Origin: Dakarella massiliensis | GTDB lineage: Bacteria > Pseudomonadota > Gammaproteobacteria > Burkholderiales > Burkholderiaceae_F | Direction of reading: 5' to 3' | NCBI RefSeq assembly: GCF_001182045.1 | Contig: NZ_CVTY01000006.1 | Span: 248,001 to 312,000, forward strand | DNA: 64,000 nucleotides | Shown here: positions 45,754 to 53,681 of the stretch, piece after piece | How positions within the stretch are numbered: position 1 is the first letter of the stretch | Layout of the letters: each line of letters opens with the position of its first letter | Program-made: the position numbers and the translations under genes | Notes under the pieces: generated by a model | Seen by the model: the letters and a program-made list of their open reading frames with translations, nothing else | The model's database searches: none | Told to the model about the DNA's origin: nothing

Positions 45754-45805
45754 GAGTCAGGACCGGCGCCTCCATACCCTCAGGCGCTCAAGGGCCATCA
45801 AAAAA

Positions 45806-45838
45806 GACTCTTTCTATTCTTAGAAAGAGGCTTTGTGT
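45806..45838. terminator. Bidirectional terminator between convergent genes
   Basis: CTCTTTCT/AGAAAGAG arms with A run on one side and T run on the other. Confidence 0.75.
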
Positions 45839-45858
45839 TTCGATGAAACCCGGTCTGA

Positions 45859-47067
45859 TCAGGCAGCGGGTTTCGCGGCGTCCGGTTTCACTTCGGCCGC
45901 CGGTGTCCCCGCGGGCTTCTTTGGGATGAAGTACGAGATCAGATGAGCGGCAAGGGCGAGCACCACGAGGAGCCCCATCGTGAACGCGATCCCGAATTTA
46001 TCGCCAAACCACCCCAGGCCCGGCGCGAGAATGCCGCCCGCGCTGAACGAGATCCCAAGCGTGATGCCGGACGCGAACCCGACACTCTTCGCGAGGAAGT
46101 TCTGCCCGAGAACGACAAACGGGGAGTACGTGATGTTAAACGCGAGGCTGATCGGGATCAGCATCGCGTAGACCCAGAAAATATTATGCGGAAGCACGGC
46201 CAGCGCGATCGCGGGCACAAGGAGCAGGCTCCCGATCCGGATCATCTTCGCGTAGCCGAAGCGGTCGGCGAGCGGCCCCCCAAGGAACGTGCAGAAGATG
46301 CCGGCAAAGGCGAGGACCGAGACAGTCGCGCTCGCGGCGGAGTGCGAGGCCCCGAGCGAATAAATGCAGTAAAGCGGGAGGAAACTATTGATCCCGGTGT
46401 AGCAGGCAGACCGCAGGACGATAAAGACCGTCAATTTCGAGAACGACTTCCAGTCGTTCGCCTGAGGCTCTTCCGCGACCGCCGCCGCTGCCGTTTTCAC
46501 AGGCTTCACGCCTTCGTTCGGCACCTTGATTCTGGAGCTGAAGAGAAGGAGCGGCACGCCGACCGCGAGCGCCATGATCGCGTAAAAAGCCATGCCGTGA
46601 AGTCCGAACGCCGTAATAAGCGCGACCGCGAGAAGCGGCCCCGCGCCGAAGCCGCCGCTCCCGCCCACTGAAAAGACGCTCATCCCCATGCCGCGTTTGG
46701 CGCCTGAGATCGCGTTCACGAGTTTCGCGGCCTCGGGGTGGAAGATCGCGCTTCCCACACCGGAGAGCAGAATCGCGGCGAAAATCGCCCAGTAGTTCGT
46801 GAAAAAGCCGGCCATCGCGAACGAGATCCCGCAGATCAGAAGCCCGAGCCCCATGAACCAGTGGCGAGGACCTTTATCCGCGAGCCACCCGAAAAACGGC
46901 TGCACAATGGTGCTGAGGCAGCTCGACGCGAACATGAGCCCGGCGACCGACTTGTAGTCAAATCCATAGACCGTCACGAAAAACGGAAGCACCGCCGGCA
47001 GCGATCCGAGATTCAGGTCGGTCACAAAGTGCGACGTAGCGAGTATCGCAAGCGACTTCTTTTCCAT
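45859..47067 (-). CDS. MFS efflux transporter, Fsr-like
   Basis: 402 aa from the ATG at 47067 (AGAGG upstream); a longer open frame up to 47412 overlaps the divergent gene and is rejected. MKKSL-type N-terminus without signal; FVTDLNLGSLPAVLPFFVTV, GSAIFHPEAAKLVNAISGAK and GGPLADRFGYAKMIRIGSLL mark the fosmidomycin-resistance subgroup, as for the 27970 gene. A hydrophilic linker rich in A and E (about 205-225) joins the halves, and the C-terminus is an Ala/Pro/Lys tail. Substrate unknown. Confidence 0.88.
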   Translation of the reverse strand: MEKKSLAILATSHFVTDLNLGSLPAVLPFFVTVYGFDYKSVAGLMFASSCLSTIVQPFFGWLADKGPRHWFMGLGLLICGISFAMAGFFTNYWAIFAAILLSGVGSAIFHPEAAKLVNAISGAKRGMGMSVFSVGGSGGFGAGPLLAVALITAFGLHGMAFYAIMALAVGVPLLLFSSRIKVPNEGVKPVKTAAAAVAEEPQANDWKSFSKLTVFIVLRSACYTGINSFLPLYCIYSLGASHSAASATVSVLAFAGIFCTFLGGPLADRFGYAKMIRIGSLLLVPAIALAVLPHNIFWVYAMLIPISLAFNITYSPFVVLGQNFLAKSVGFASGITLGISFSAGGILAPGLGWFGDKFGIAFTMGLLVVLALAAHLISYFIPKKPAGTPAAEVKPDAAKPAA

Positions 47068-47211
47068 CGCGGGAAACCTCTTCTTTTTATTCAGCGCGAA
47101 ATCGATAGGAGCGATTGTAAAGAGAGTTCGGGAACTCCGGTATACCGGGCAGCGCCTCCCTAAATCCGCTAGGATAAAAAGATATTCAATATAAAAAAGT
47201 CCGAATTCGGA

Positions 47212-47562
47212 ATGAAGAAAATCAAATTCAAAAAGGTGGATACCTGGAGCCTCTACTACACGCTCGCTCCCGTGATTCTGAAGGGGCTGAAGAAGTTCCG
47301 GAAGTCTTCCCGCCGCACGTTCCCCGATGCCTTTGAGAGTCAGAAGGCGTGGAACGAGGTGCTGGATGCCATGATCTGGAGCTTCAAGGAAATCAAAAAG
47401 GATGAGCGTCATTCGCCGCTCGTGAAGTGGTATGAGAAGTCGGAAGCGGGGGGCCTGGATCCCATTCCGGATGCGGTGCTTGAAGCGGAAAAGGCGTATC
47501 AGGAGCGTGTCCAGAAGGGTCTCGACCTTTTCGCGGCGAATTACCGCGAGCTCTGGGGCTGA
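47212..47562 (+). CDS. Uncharacterised 116-aa protein, phage-type family
   Basis: 116 aa, basic N-terminus MKKIKFKKVDTWSLYYTLAP followed by VILKGLKKFRKSSRRTFPDA and two long helices; ends DLFAANYRELWG. The pattern W-S-L-x-Y ... L-K-x-F ... W-x-x-[IV]-L-D-x-M-I ... G-L-x-L-F-A-x-x-[YF] recalls a small family I have seen in phage genomes, but no function is known to me. It is divergent from the MFS gene with a short shared promoter region and precedes the MarR gene. Confidence 0.55.
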   Translation: MKKIKFKKVDTWSLYYTLAPVILKGLKKFRKSSRRTFPDAFESQKAWNEVLDAMIWSFKEIKKDERHSPLVKWYEKSEAGGLDPIPDAVLEAEKAYQERVQKGLDLFAANYRELWG

Positions 47563-47630
47563 ACCCCGCGGCCTAACGCCCTCGCTCTCATACAGATCCT
47601 GCCCTTTAGTTAGGGTTATTACGCATACAT

Positions 47631-47650
47631 TTAGTTAGATATCTAACTAA
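47631..47650. promoter_or_regulatory. Palindromic MarR-type operator
   Basis: TTAGTTAGATATCTAACTAA is a perfect 20-bp palindrome ending 10 bp before the marR start; an extra half site TTTAGTTAGG lies at 47605-47614. Related 18-bp sites occur before the cupin and esterase genes. Confidence 0.78.
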
Positions 47651-47660
47651 TATATCGGTC

Positions 47661-48080
47661 ATGGCAATCAACTTTATCGCTCAGTCAGCGGGACGCATTG
47701 TTGCTCATGCGAACCGCTTTCTCGTTTCCGAGCTCCGCCGGCGCGGAGTGACGGATATTGTACCGAGCCACGGCGACATTCTGAATTACCTGCTGCGTCA
47801 CGACGGGGCTACGAGCACCGATATCGCGGTTGGGTCTCACAGAACGAAGCCGACGGTCACGGTGCTCGTCGATAAGCTGATCGCGGCGGGCTACGTCGAA
47901 CGCCGCCGGAGCACGAAGGACCGGCGGGAAACCGAGGTGTGGCTTACCGAAAAGGGCCGCGCGCTCGAACCCATGTTCTACGAGGTGTCAGAAGCGCTCT
48001 CGGAAGAAATGGCGCGGAACCTGACGCCAGAAGAAACCCAGACGCTTGAGCTGCTCTTGAAGAAGGCGGCCGGCGCGTAG
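47661..48080 (+). CDS. MarR-family transcriptional regulator
   Basis: 139 aa winged-helix regulator: VSELRRRGVTDIVPSHGDIL, GATSTDIAVGSHRTKPTVTV, LVDKLIAAGYVERRRSTKDR with the wing in RRETEVWLTEKGRAL. The perfect palindrome directly before its start suggests autorepression. The similar sites in front of the cupin gene and the esterase gene suggest that it also controls these. Ligand unknown. Confidence 0.92.
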   Translation: MAINFIAQSAGRIVAHANRFLVSELRRRGVTDIVPSHGDILNYLLRHDGATSTDIAVGSHRTKPTVTVLVDKLIAAGYVERRRSTKDRRETEVWLTEKGRALEPMFYEVSEALSEEMARNLTPEETQTLELLLKKAAGA

Positions 48081-48113
48081 GAATTCGGAAAGACTGAATT
48101 TTTCAGCCTGATT

Positions 48114-48142
48114 AATAGTTAGGCGTCTAATAATAAGACGTC
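48114..48142. promoter_or_regulatory. Candidate MarR site upstream of the cupin gene
   Basis: AATAGTTAGGCGTCTAAT (48114-48131) is nearly identical to the reverse complement of the sequence at 49695-49712. A second inverted repeat, GCGTCT/AGACGT, overlaps it. Confidence 0.65.
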
Positions 48143-48167
48143 AAATCAATACACTGGAGATACTGCA

Positions 48168-48545
48168 ATGGCTAATTATAAGCTTGTCCACTCTGAACCC
48201 GCTCCCCGCGTTGAACTGCATGAGGCGCTGGGCCTCACGGGCGCTGAGGTGTCGATTAACACCGTTCCCCCGAACGGCGGCGTGCCTTTCGCTCATGTTC
48301 ACACGAATAACGAAGAGCTCTACATCGTGCTGGAAGGCAAGGGCGAACTCTGGATCGACGGCGAAACGCTCCCGATCCAGGCAGGTGACAGCTTCCGTAT
48401 TGATCCGGCCGGTAAGCGCGCGATCCGCGCCGCGGCGGATTCCTCTCTCAAGTACATCTGCGTGCAGACGAAGGCTCACAGCCTCGGCGGCTTCACGATG
48501 ACGGACGCGAAGCTTGTGGACGACAAGGCGCCCTGGATGAAGTAA
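48168..48545 (+). CDS. Small single-domain cupin
   Basis: 125 aa. Cupin motif 1 PPNGGVPFAHVHTNNEELYI with the metal-binding His residues and Glu, and motif 2 PIQAGDSFRIDPAGKRAIRA. Typical of small stand-alone cupins with unknown or isomerase-like function. Start at 48168 with GGAGA upstream. Follows marR, with a candidate MarR site between. Confidence 0.88.
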   Translation: MANYKLVHSEPAPRVELHEALGLTGAEVSINTVPPNGGVPFAHVHTNNEELYIVLEGKGELWIDGETLPIQAGDSFRIDPAGKRAIRAAADSSLKYICVQTKAHSLGGFTMTDAKLVDDKAPWMK

Positions 48546-48579
48546 TCCAGCGTTGCCGCGAGGCAGAGAAACAAAAGAA

Positions 48580-48648
48580 GAGGCAGATTCCGGTAAATGG
48601 AATCTGCCTCTTTCGCTATTCAGACGCCCTTATAAAGATGGGCGTTTT
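48580..48648. terminator. Two stacked terminators between convergent genes
   Basis: GAGGCAGATTCC/GGAATCTGCCTC followed by TTTCG on the plus strand and by TTCTTTT on the minus strand; then ACGCCC/GGGCGT followed by TTTTTT on the plus strand. Confidence 0.85.
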
Positions 48649-48651
48649 TTA

Positions 48652-49664
48652 TTAAAGCGAGATGCCGTTCGACTGTTCGCCCTTCGCGGGAGTGCCGAGC
48701 TTATCCTTGAAGAACTGCACGATACGGTCGATCACCGGCTGCAGGAACCAGGGAAGGTCGCCGTGCTTCGCGTACTTCACGAGGACGAACTTCACGTCGT
48801 CGTTCTTCGCCTTCAGCGCGGTGTAGAGCTTGGAACTCTGAAGCGGGGAGACGAGAGGATCAATCACGCCGTGCATCAGGAGGAACGGAGGTTCCTTGCC
48901 CTTCACGTGGTGAATCGCGCTCGCGTAGTCCGCGGCTTTTTCGTTTGAAAGGATCGAGCCGCCGGCGGACGGTCCGAAGGAGAAGCCGTTCACGAGAATC
49001 GCTTCGGTCGCGGACGGCGACTTATGCTCTCAACCACCTTGGGCGAAAAGCCTTCACCGATATCCTTGAGGTCCGAGATGCCGTACATCGAGACCACGGC
49101 CTGGACGTCAGAGGACTGATCGAGCCAGTCACCCTGATCAAAGGCCTTTTCGCCGTTCGTCGTGCCGAGCATATCGACGAGATAGCCGCCCGCCGAGTCA
49201 CCGATCACGCCGATGTGGTTCGGGTCGATGCCAAACTCCTTCGCGTGGGCGCGAAGGAACCGGACCGCTGCCTTGCCGTCATTCACGAGTCCCGGGAACT
49301 TCGTCGGGATCGGACGGTATTCCGCGGCCGCGACCACAAACCCGGCGCGGGCAAGAGCGTAACGCACCTCAGTGAACTTCTCATACGCTGCCGAAGTGAA
49401 GCCGCCGCCCGGGAAGTAGACGATCGCGGGCTTCTTCGCGTTGTTATGCGGGATCATCAGCGTCATGCGGAGACCCTGAACGTTACGGGGGGTCTTCACC
49501 TGGCTGTAAATCACGCCCGACATCGTATCGATGATGCCGTCTTTCACGGGAACCGTAATGATTTCGGCGCCCTGGGTTTTAACGACTTCAGAGGCCGCGT
49601 CAGCCCACGCGGTCTGTACCGTCATCGCGAGCGCGATGGCGATCGGCAGAATGATTTCCTTCAT
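48652..49664 (-). pseudogene. Exported alpha/beta-hydrolase (esterase) with a one-base frameshift
   Basis: Sec signal peptide EIILPIAIALAMTVQTAWAD. HSL-type esterase: oxyanion motif YFPGGGFTSAAY, nucleophile in GVIGDSAGGYLVDM. The frame breaks near 49022 (VVESISRRPRP, stop) and resumes in another frame as HKSPSATEAILVNGFSFGPS, carrying the acid HGVIDPLVSP and the His in YAKHGDLPWF. One inserted base at GAGAGC/CATAAG would join VVES to HKSP. So all three catalytic residues exist but in two frames. Without the shift it is about 336 aa. Genuine mutation or sequencing error. A candidate MarR site lies upstream. Confidence 0.87.
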
Positions 49665-49694
49665 ACTTCGGTAATGTTTTGTGGTTAGTTGATG

Positions 49695-49712
49695 AATAGA
49701 CGGCTAACTATT
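49695..49712. promoter_or_regulatory. Candidate MarR site upstream of the esterase gene
   Basis: AATAGACGGCTAACTATT; its reverse complement AATAGTTAGCCGTCTATT matches the site before the cupin gene at 16 of 18 positions. Confidence 0.65.
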
Positions 49713-49826
49713 CTAAGCATAAAGGGATAGGGTCCGCCCTTGAGCCACGCTTTGTAGCGCCTCTTTACGTAAACTTTCAGTAAGCTTTGATGGAAAACCG
49801 AGGCGCGGGAGAGGGAGGAGTGCCAA

Positions 49827-50390
49827 ATGACGACTGAATTTGAGCGGATGCGGCAGGGCGAGGTTTATGACTTCATGGATCCTGAGATCCACGCGAGTCT
49901 CACGCACGCGCGGAAAGCGTGCGCCGCGTTCCGGAAGCTCGACACGCTGCACAGCGCGGAGTACCGCGCGGCGCTTCTCGACCTGATCCCCGGGTGCCCC
50001 GAGAGCTCGATGGTGAGCCCGCCTTTCCTCTGTGACCACGGGAACGGGATCCGGATGGGGGAGAACGTCTTCGTGAATTACGGCTGCGTGTTCCTCGATC
50101 AGGCGCCGATCACGCTGGGCGACTGGGTGAAGATTGGCCCGAACTGTCAGCTTTACACGGTGAATCACCCGGTGAACTATCTCGAACGCCGGAAGACGAT
50201 TGAGAAGGCGCGCCCGATCACGATCGGCGAAGACACGTGGCTCGGGGGCGGCGTGATCGTGTGCCCCGGGGTCACGATCGGGAAACGCTGCATCATCGCG
50301 GCGGGTTCTGTCGTCACGCGGGACATACCGGATGACTCACTCGCCGCCGGGAACCCCGCGGTCGTGAAGAAAACGATCCCGCGGGAGTAA
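49827..50390 (+). CDS. Sugar O-acetyltransferase (Maa/LacA family), second copy
   Basis: 187 aa. Mac domain MRQGEVYDFMDPEIHASLTH and hexapeptide repeats IGPNCQLYTVNHPVNYLERR, TWLGGGVIVCPGVTIGKRCI. It belongs to the same family as the 14950 gene but differs in most variable positions. Ribosome binding site GGGAGGAG. Acetyl-CoA-dependent acetylation of a sugar, acceptor unknown. Confidence 0.93.
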   Translation: MTTEFERMRQGEVYDFMDPEIHASLTHARKACAAFRKLDTLHSAEYRAALLDLIPGCPESSMVSPPFLCDHGNGIRMGENVFVNYGCVFLDQAPITLGDWVKIGPNCQLYTVNHPVNYLERRKTIEKARPITIGEDTWLGGGVIVCPGVTIGKRCIIAAGSVVTRDIPDDSLAAGNPAVVKKTIPRE

Positions 50391-50435
50391 TCTCTCAGAT
50401 ACCTTCTATATAGATAAAGATTAGGAACAGAAAGC

Positions 50436-50882
50436 ATGAAGCGCTTCGCAATCGCGGCTGCCCTCACTCTGACACTCTTAGGCACGGGGAACGCGGTCCT
50501 CGCTGCCCCCGTGGTGCCGCTGCAGACGGACGAACTTGAATCCGGGAAGTTCGCAGACGCGAATGGCTGGGATCCCCGCTGGGTGGATCGCCAGAACGGG
50601 TTCTACCGGATGATCAAGGCGGGAGCGGGGGACACCGCGTACGTGATGGAAACGGTGTTTACGGGCGGGAAGCTCCCGGCGAACCCGGACGCCAAATCCG
50701 CCGTGAACACGTTCCGGATTCAGTGCGGGGCGAGAAAGATCGCCTATACCGGTGTCACGTTCTACGCGGACCGCTACGGGAAAGGCGCGGCGCTCGCGAC
50801 GAAAACCTATCCCGAATCCTGGGTTGGCGCGGATCCGGGTTCTGTCGCCTCTGTGCTGATCGACCTGAAATGCTCGAAGTAA
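50436..50882 (+). CDS. Small exported protein resembling surface-adhesin E-type proteins
   Basis: 148 aa with a Sec signal peptide (AIAAALTLTLLGTGNAVLAA). The mature part has two cysteines (FRIQCGARK and the C-terminal DLKCSK), a tryptophan-rich start (NGWDPRWVDRQNG) and the text YPESWVGADPGSVASVLIDL, which resembles the periplasmic/surface adhesin E family seen in proteobacteria. No known catalytic motif. Low certainty on family, good certainty on export. Confidence 0.6.
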   Translation: MKRFAIAAALTLTLLGTGNAVLAAPVVPLQTDELESGKFADANGWDPRWVDRQNGFYRMIKAGAGDTAYVMETVFTGGKLPANPDAKSAVNTFRIQCGARKIAYTGVTFYADRYGKGAALATKTYPESWVGADPGSVASVLIDLKCSK

Positions 50883-51038
50883 CGGGGGACCCGCGTCCCT
50901 GTTTATCGGTGTTTCACGGCTATGCCTAAAAATTAGGCAGTGTGCCAAAGTGGCTGTTTTATAAGGAAAAGTTATTGCCTCACTCAAACCTTTTCCACCA
51001 CAACTGTGGATAGCCATAAAAAAATGTTTCACGGATGA

Positions 51039-51068
51039 CCGGAGGATTGTCGTAATTCTCCGGTTTTT
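51039..51068 (+). terminator. Terminator-like stem, start of the small-RNA region
   Basis: CCGGAG and CTCCGG arms followed by TTTTTCTTT, 157 nt after the adhesin-like gene. It may end that transcript or a small RNA of its own. Confidence 0.6.
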
Positions 51069-51313
51069 CTTTATGAATCAAGGCTCTGACGGTTTTTTGT
51101 TACTGCGGTCAGATGAGAATCATTCTATTCTCTTGAAAAAACAGTCTTTTTTACGGTGTCAGAGATTGAACCCCTGAGGCGGCTTTTGTCCTTGAAAATC
51201 CAGACAAAACAGAGGTTTACCCTGTTTTTCAATGGGATATCTTAAGCGCGGATGAAGCCGGGATATCTTTTGTTACACGGGCCGTTCGTTTGTTTCAAAT
51301 CCGCATAACTTTT

Positions 51314-51491
51314 TTTCAGGGTCGGTCGGTATAGTTCTCCTTAACCGAAAGGAATGAAGGAATTGGAACCCCCTTCATTCTGAGCCCCCTCCGTCTCTGG
51401 GCACAGGTTTGCAGTTGGATTAAGACGATCACTCCTTTGAATAAGCTTTTGATTTTTCGGCAGATTTTTTGAAATCTGCCGATTTTTTTTT
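51314..51491 (+). ncRNA. Sibling small RNA candidate S1 (with promoter-like block)
   Basis: Promoter-like block TTTCAGGGTCGGTCGGTATA-GTTCTCC (51314-51340), then a hairpin GAATGAAGG/CCTTCATTC (51352-51380), the anti-Shine-Dalgarno box ATCACTCCTTTG (51428-51439) and a terminator (CGGCAGATTT/AAATCTGCCG, nine T). Start is estimated at about 51341. No ORF. The order promoter block, hairpin, box, terminator is shared with four other units up to 56 kb. Confidence 0.6.
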
Positions 51492-51603
51492 GCCTGCGCA
51501 AGGGGGTGAAATCAGTGCCGCAGCGCTGAAAAATTTCCGCTTCCCCCCCGGGACTTTTCTGAGCGTTCCCCGCAGTAACGAATCCGGGGTTCAGAAGAGC
51601 CCG

Positions 51604-52353
51604 TTACGCGCGATGCCAGCCGTAAAAGCGGCCGTGCTCAGCCGTGATTTCGGCGTGGTCGTCCTCGGTGAGAAGAATCATATTGTCAGGGGTATCGGCG
51701 CCGCCCTCAGATAGCGGCACGATGTGGTGAACCTCGTACCCCTCCGGAACGCCGTCGTAACCGTTCTCTTCGAGGAACGCGTCGCGCGAGGCGAGGCTTC
51801 GCGTGATGTCCTCACTCTCAATGTGATCGGTACCGTCGAGCTCGCCCGCCTTCGCTAAATCCGATAGGTCTCCGCTGTCGCCATCAAACATGCCGTCTTC
51901 GGTCGGGATCGAAGAGAGGTCAGACGCGAGGAGGCCGCCGGAAGTGTCATTCCCACCGTCAAACCCCAGGTCATCCGGGAGGACTGAAGAGACGAGTGAG
52001 CCGCCCGCCGCGACCACGAGACCCGCTGTCGCGAGACTCGTCAGACGCTCGGTATTCTCGTCCGTGAGGAAGGGGCGGTCGGAATCCAGGGCGCAGGCGC
52101 CGAGTTCGTCGAGAAGCGTCGCGGCGGTTTTGACCTGGGACTCAATGCCGGAAACGGCTCTGGAAATCCGGCGTTCGGCGACGTTTCCGATGGGCGTTAA
52201 ATCGAGCCGGGTGAGACCGGAGACGATTTCCTGCGCGTCCCCCACCGCGGCAGCTGCTCCACGGACCGTGTTCACGGCTACGCCCCCTGCTACCGAAAGG
52301 GTGACTCCCGCGAATTTTACCGTGGTGTCGAGAATATCGTCGAAAAGTCCCAT
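51604..52353 (-). CDS. HNH nuclease-toxin-like protein
   Basis: 249 aa. The C-terminal 45 residues are an HNH nuclease domain: GYEVHHIVPLSEGGADTPDN, MILLTEDDHAEITAEHGRFY, with the His-His, Asn and His ligands in place. The first 100 residues are Ala/Gly/Val-rich (TVKFAGVTLSVAGGVAVNTV) and the middle (about 125-185) is acidic and low in complexity. The layout suggests a polymorphic-toxin or bacteriocin-like nuclease, but there is no recognised delivery domain and no obvious immunity gene next to it. Flanked by small RNA candidates S1 and S2. Confidence 0.68.
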   Translation of the reverse strand: MGLFDDILDTTVKFAGVTLSVAGGVAVNTVRGAAAAVGDAQEIVSGLTRLDLTPIGNVAERRISRAVSGIESQVKTAATLLDELGACALDSDRPFLTDENTERLTSLATAGLVVAAGGSLVSSVLPDDLGFDGGNDTSGGLLASDLSSIPTEDGMFDGDSGDLSDLAKAGELDGTDHIESEDITRSLASRDAFLEENGYDGVPEGYEVHHIVPLSEGGADTPDNMILLTEDDHAEITAEHGRFYGWHRA

Positions 52354-52637
52354 CTGTTTCTCCGCGCGTCTTTTTCGCGCTTCTGTTGTCTAACCTGATA
52401 AATACATTCTATTGGACCGTACGGATGAAATCAGCAGCGGCAATGTTGTCGCGGCGGGGGGAGGGGAAGTCTCGCCGAAAGCTTTCCTCCTGCCAGCTGA
52501 CACACAGACACAGATCGATAAAGATGAAGTAAATCGATACCCCGCTGAATTCAATACAGAAACCACTCGGAAGGAAGAAAGTTTCTTTGAGGCCTGTGTT
52601 GCAACAGACATAATTTTGTTGCAATTCGGATGTCTCT

Positions 52638-52801
52638 CTTTGCGGAGAAGAGGAATAAGCTTTTCTTACGCATTGAGGAAGACACAAAAAATCTTCTTTA
52701 ACGGGTGCCGCGCGCCGCGGTCCCTGAAAGCGAAGGCGACATCTCTCCGATGGATTGTGAATTTTCCAGTGCCGGTCTCTCCTGAGTACCGGCATTTTTT
52801 A
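52638..52801 (+). ncRNA. Sibling small RNA candidate S2
   Basis: Promoter-like block TTTGCGGAGAAGAGG...TTTTCTTACGC (52638-52671), a GAAGA/TCTTC hairpin, box ATCTCTCCGATGG (52741-52753) and terminator TGCCGGT/ACCGGCA with TTTTTT. A palindrome TTGCAACA/TGTTGCAA lies upstream at about 52598-52624 and recurs before S3. Start estimated near 52670. Confidence 0.6.
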
Positions 52802-52853
52802 TCCTTAAAAAACAGCAACTAATCGGATTTCAGGGATGGGGGCGGCAAAGTGT

Positions 52854-53067
52854 CTCAGGCACGTTGCATCAGACACAATTCTGTTGCAATTAGCGGCAGA
52901 ACTTTGCAGGTTTCGGTACTACATTATTCTCATGCGATGAGGAACACGCAGCGGTGTTTCCCATTCAGTTTTGCGCCACGGCAGAGCTGTGAAGAGCATA
53001 AGTGAAATCTCTCCTTTGGATGTGAGTTTTAATTCCGGCTTTCTTTATGGATTGCCGGAATTTTTTT
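52854..53067 (+). ncRNA. Sibling small RNA candidate S3
   Basis: Upstream palindrome TTGCATCAGACACAATTC-TGTTGCAA (52864-52889), promoter block TTTGCAGGTTTCGGTACTAC and TATTCTC, then GGAACAC/GTGTTTCC hairpin, box ATCTCTCCTTTG (53007-53018) and terminator AATTCCGGC/GCCGGAATT with seven T. The RNA itself probably starts near 52935. Aligns with S2 over the palindrome, promoter block and first transcribed bases (ATGCGATGAGGAACAC against ACGCATTGAGGAAGAC). Confidence 0.65.
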
Positions 53068-53305
53068 AATTAAATCAATATATTAAATTTATAGCAAAAC
53101 TAAATAAAAACATAACTATATAGGGTAAATCTGGATAAAAATTTACGCTTGAGTTGCTTTTTAGGTGATGCGAATTCCCGTGATCTGGAGTAAAGTGAGG
53201 TCAGACGTTGAGATACATTGTGGTGTTCTCAATCAGCTCCGGGCCGCTTCGGAGCTGCTCTGGTCAAACGGTGTTTTGCCTTTAATGTGATAACGAAACT
53301 TTGAT

Positions 53306-53342
53306 TCCGGCGTTTCCCTTACGGGTTCGCCGGATTTTTTTA
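53306..53342 (+). terminator. Terminator of a further small-RNA-like unit
   Basis: TCCGGCG/CGCCGGA with TTTTTTT. Upstream (53140-53300) are stems AGCTCCG/CGGAGCT and TTGAGA/TCTCAA but no clear CTCCTTT box or promoter block, so this unit is less sure. The stretch 53343-53681 holds no intact gene; its minus strand reads PVILDELAKKFNEPSRDVLR, a likely gene remnant. Confidence 0.6.
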
Positions 53343-53681
53343 GATCACGGCCCAGGATCTTGGCAAAGATTTACTGTTTCACAGAATTCGGTTCTGTCCC
53401 ACACTCCGCAGCACGTCGCGTGAAGGCTCGTTGAATTTCTTGGCCAGTTCGTCAAGAATCACGGGATGCCCGGCTTGTCAGCCGCAAATAAGACTTGAAA
53501 GCTTGCTGCTGACGAAACTGATTTTGGCTTCAAGCCCGCGGCATCCTGATTGCTGTTCACTTCGCGGCTTCTCTTACCTCAGGTAAATGAATTGCTATTG
53601 TTGAACTGGCGGACCGCAGAGGCGATGCTGATCGGCCTGATATCCCCGAGTTTTTAGAGTTGATCGTCGGATGATTAAGGA

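Noticed and set aside
45859..47412. The long 517-codon version of the MFS gene
   Set aside because: The first 115 codons overlap the divergent 116-aa gene and the shared promoter region, while the ATG at 47067 has a good ribosome binding site and starts a normal MFS N-terminus.
53390..53480. Minus-strand coding-like text PVILDELAKKFNEPSRDVLR as a gene
   Set aside because: The frame is short and has no clear start or continuation; it is at most a gene fragment.
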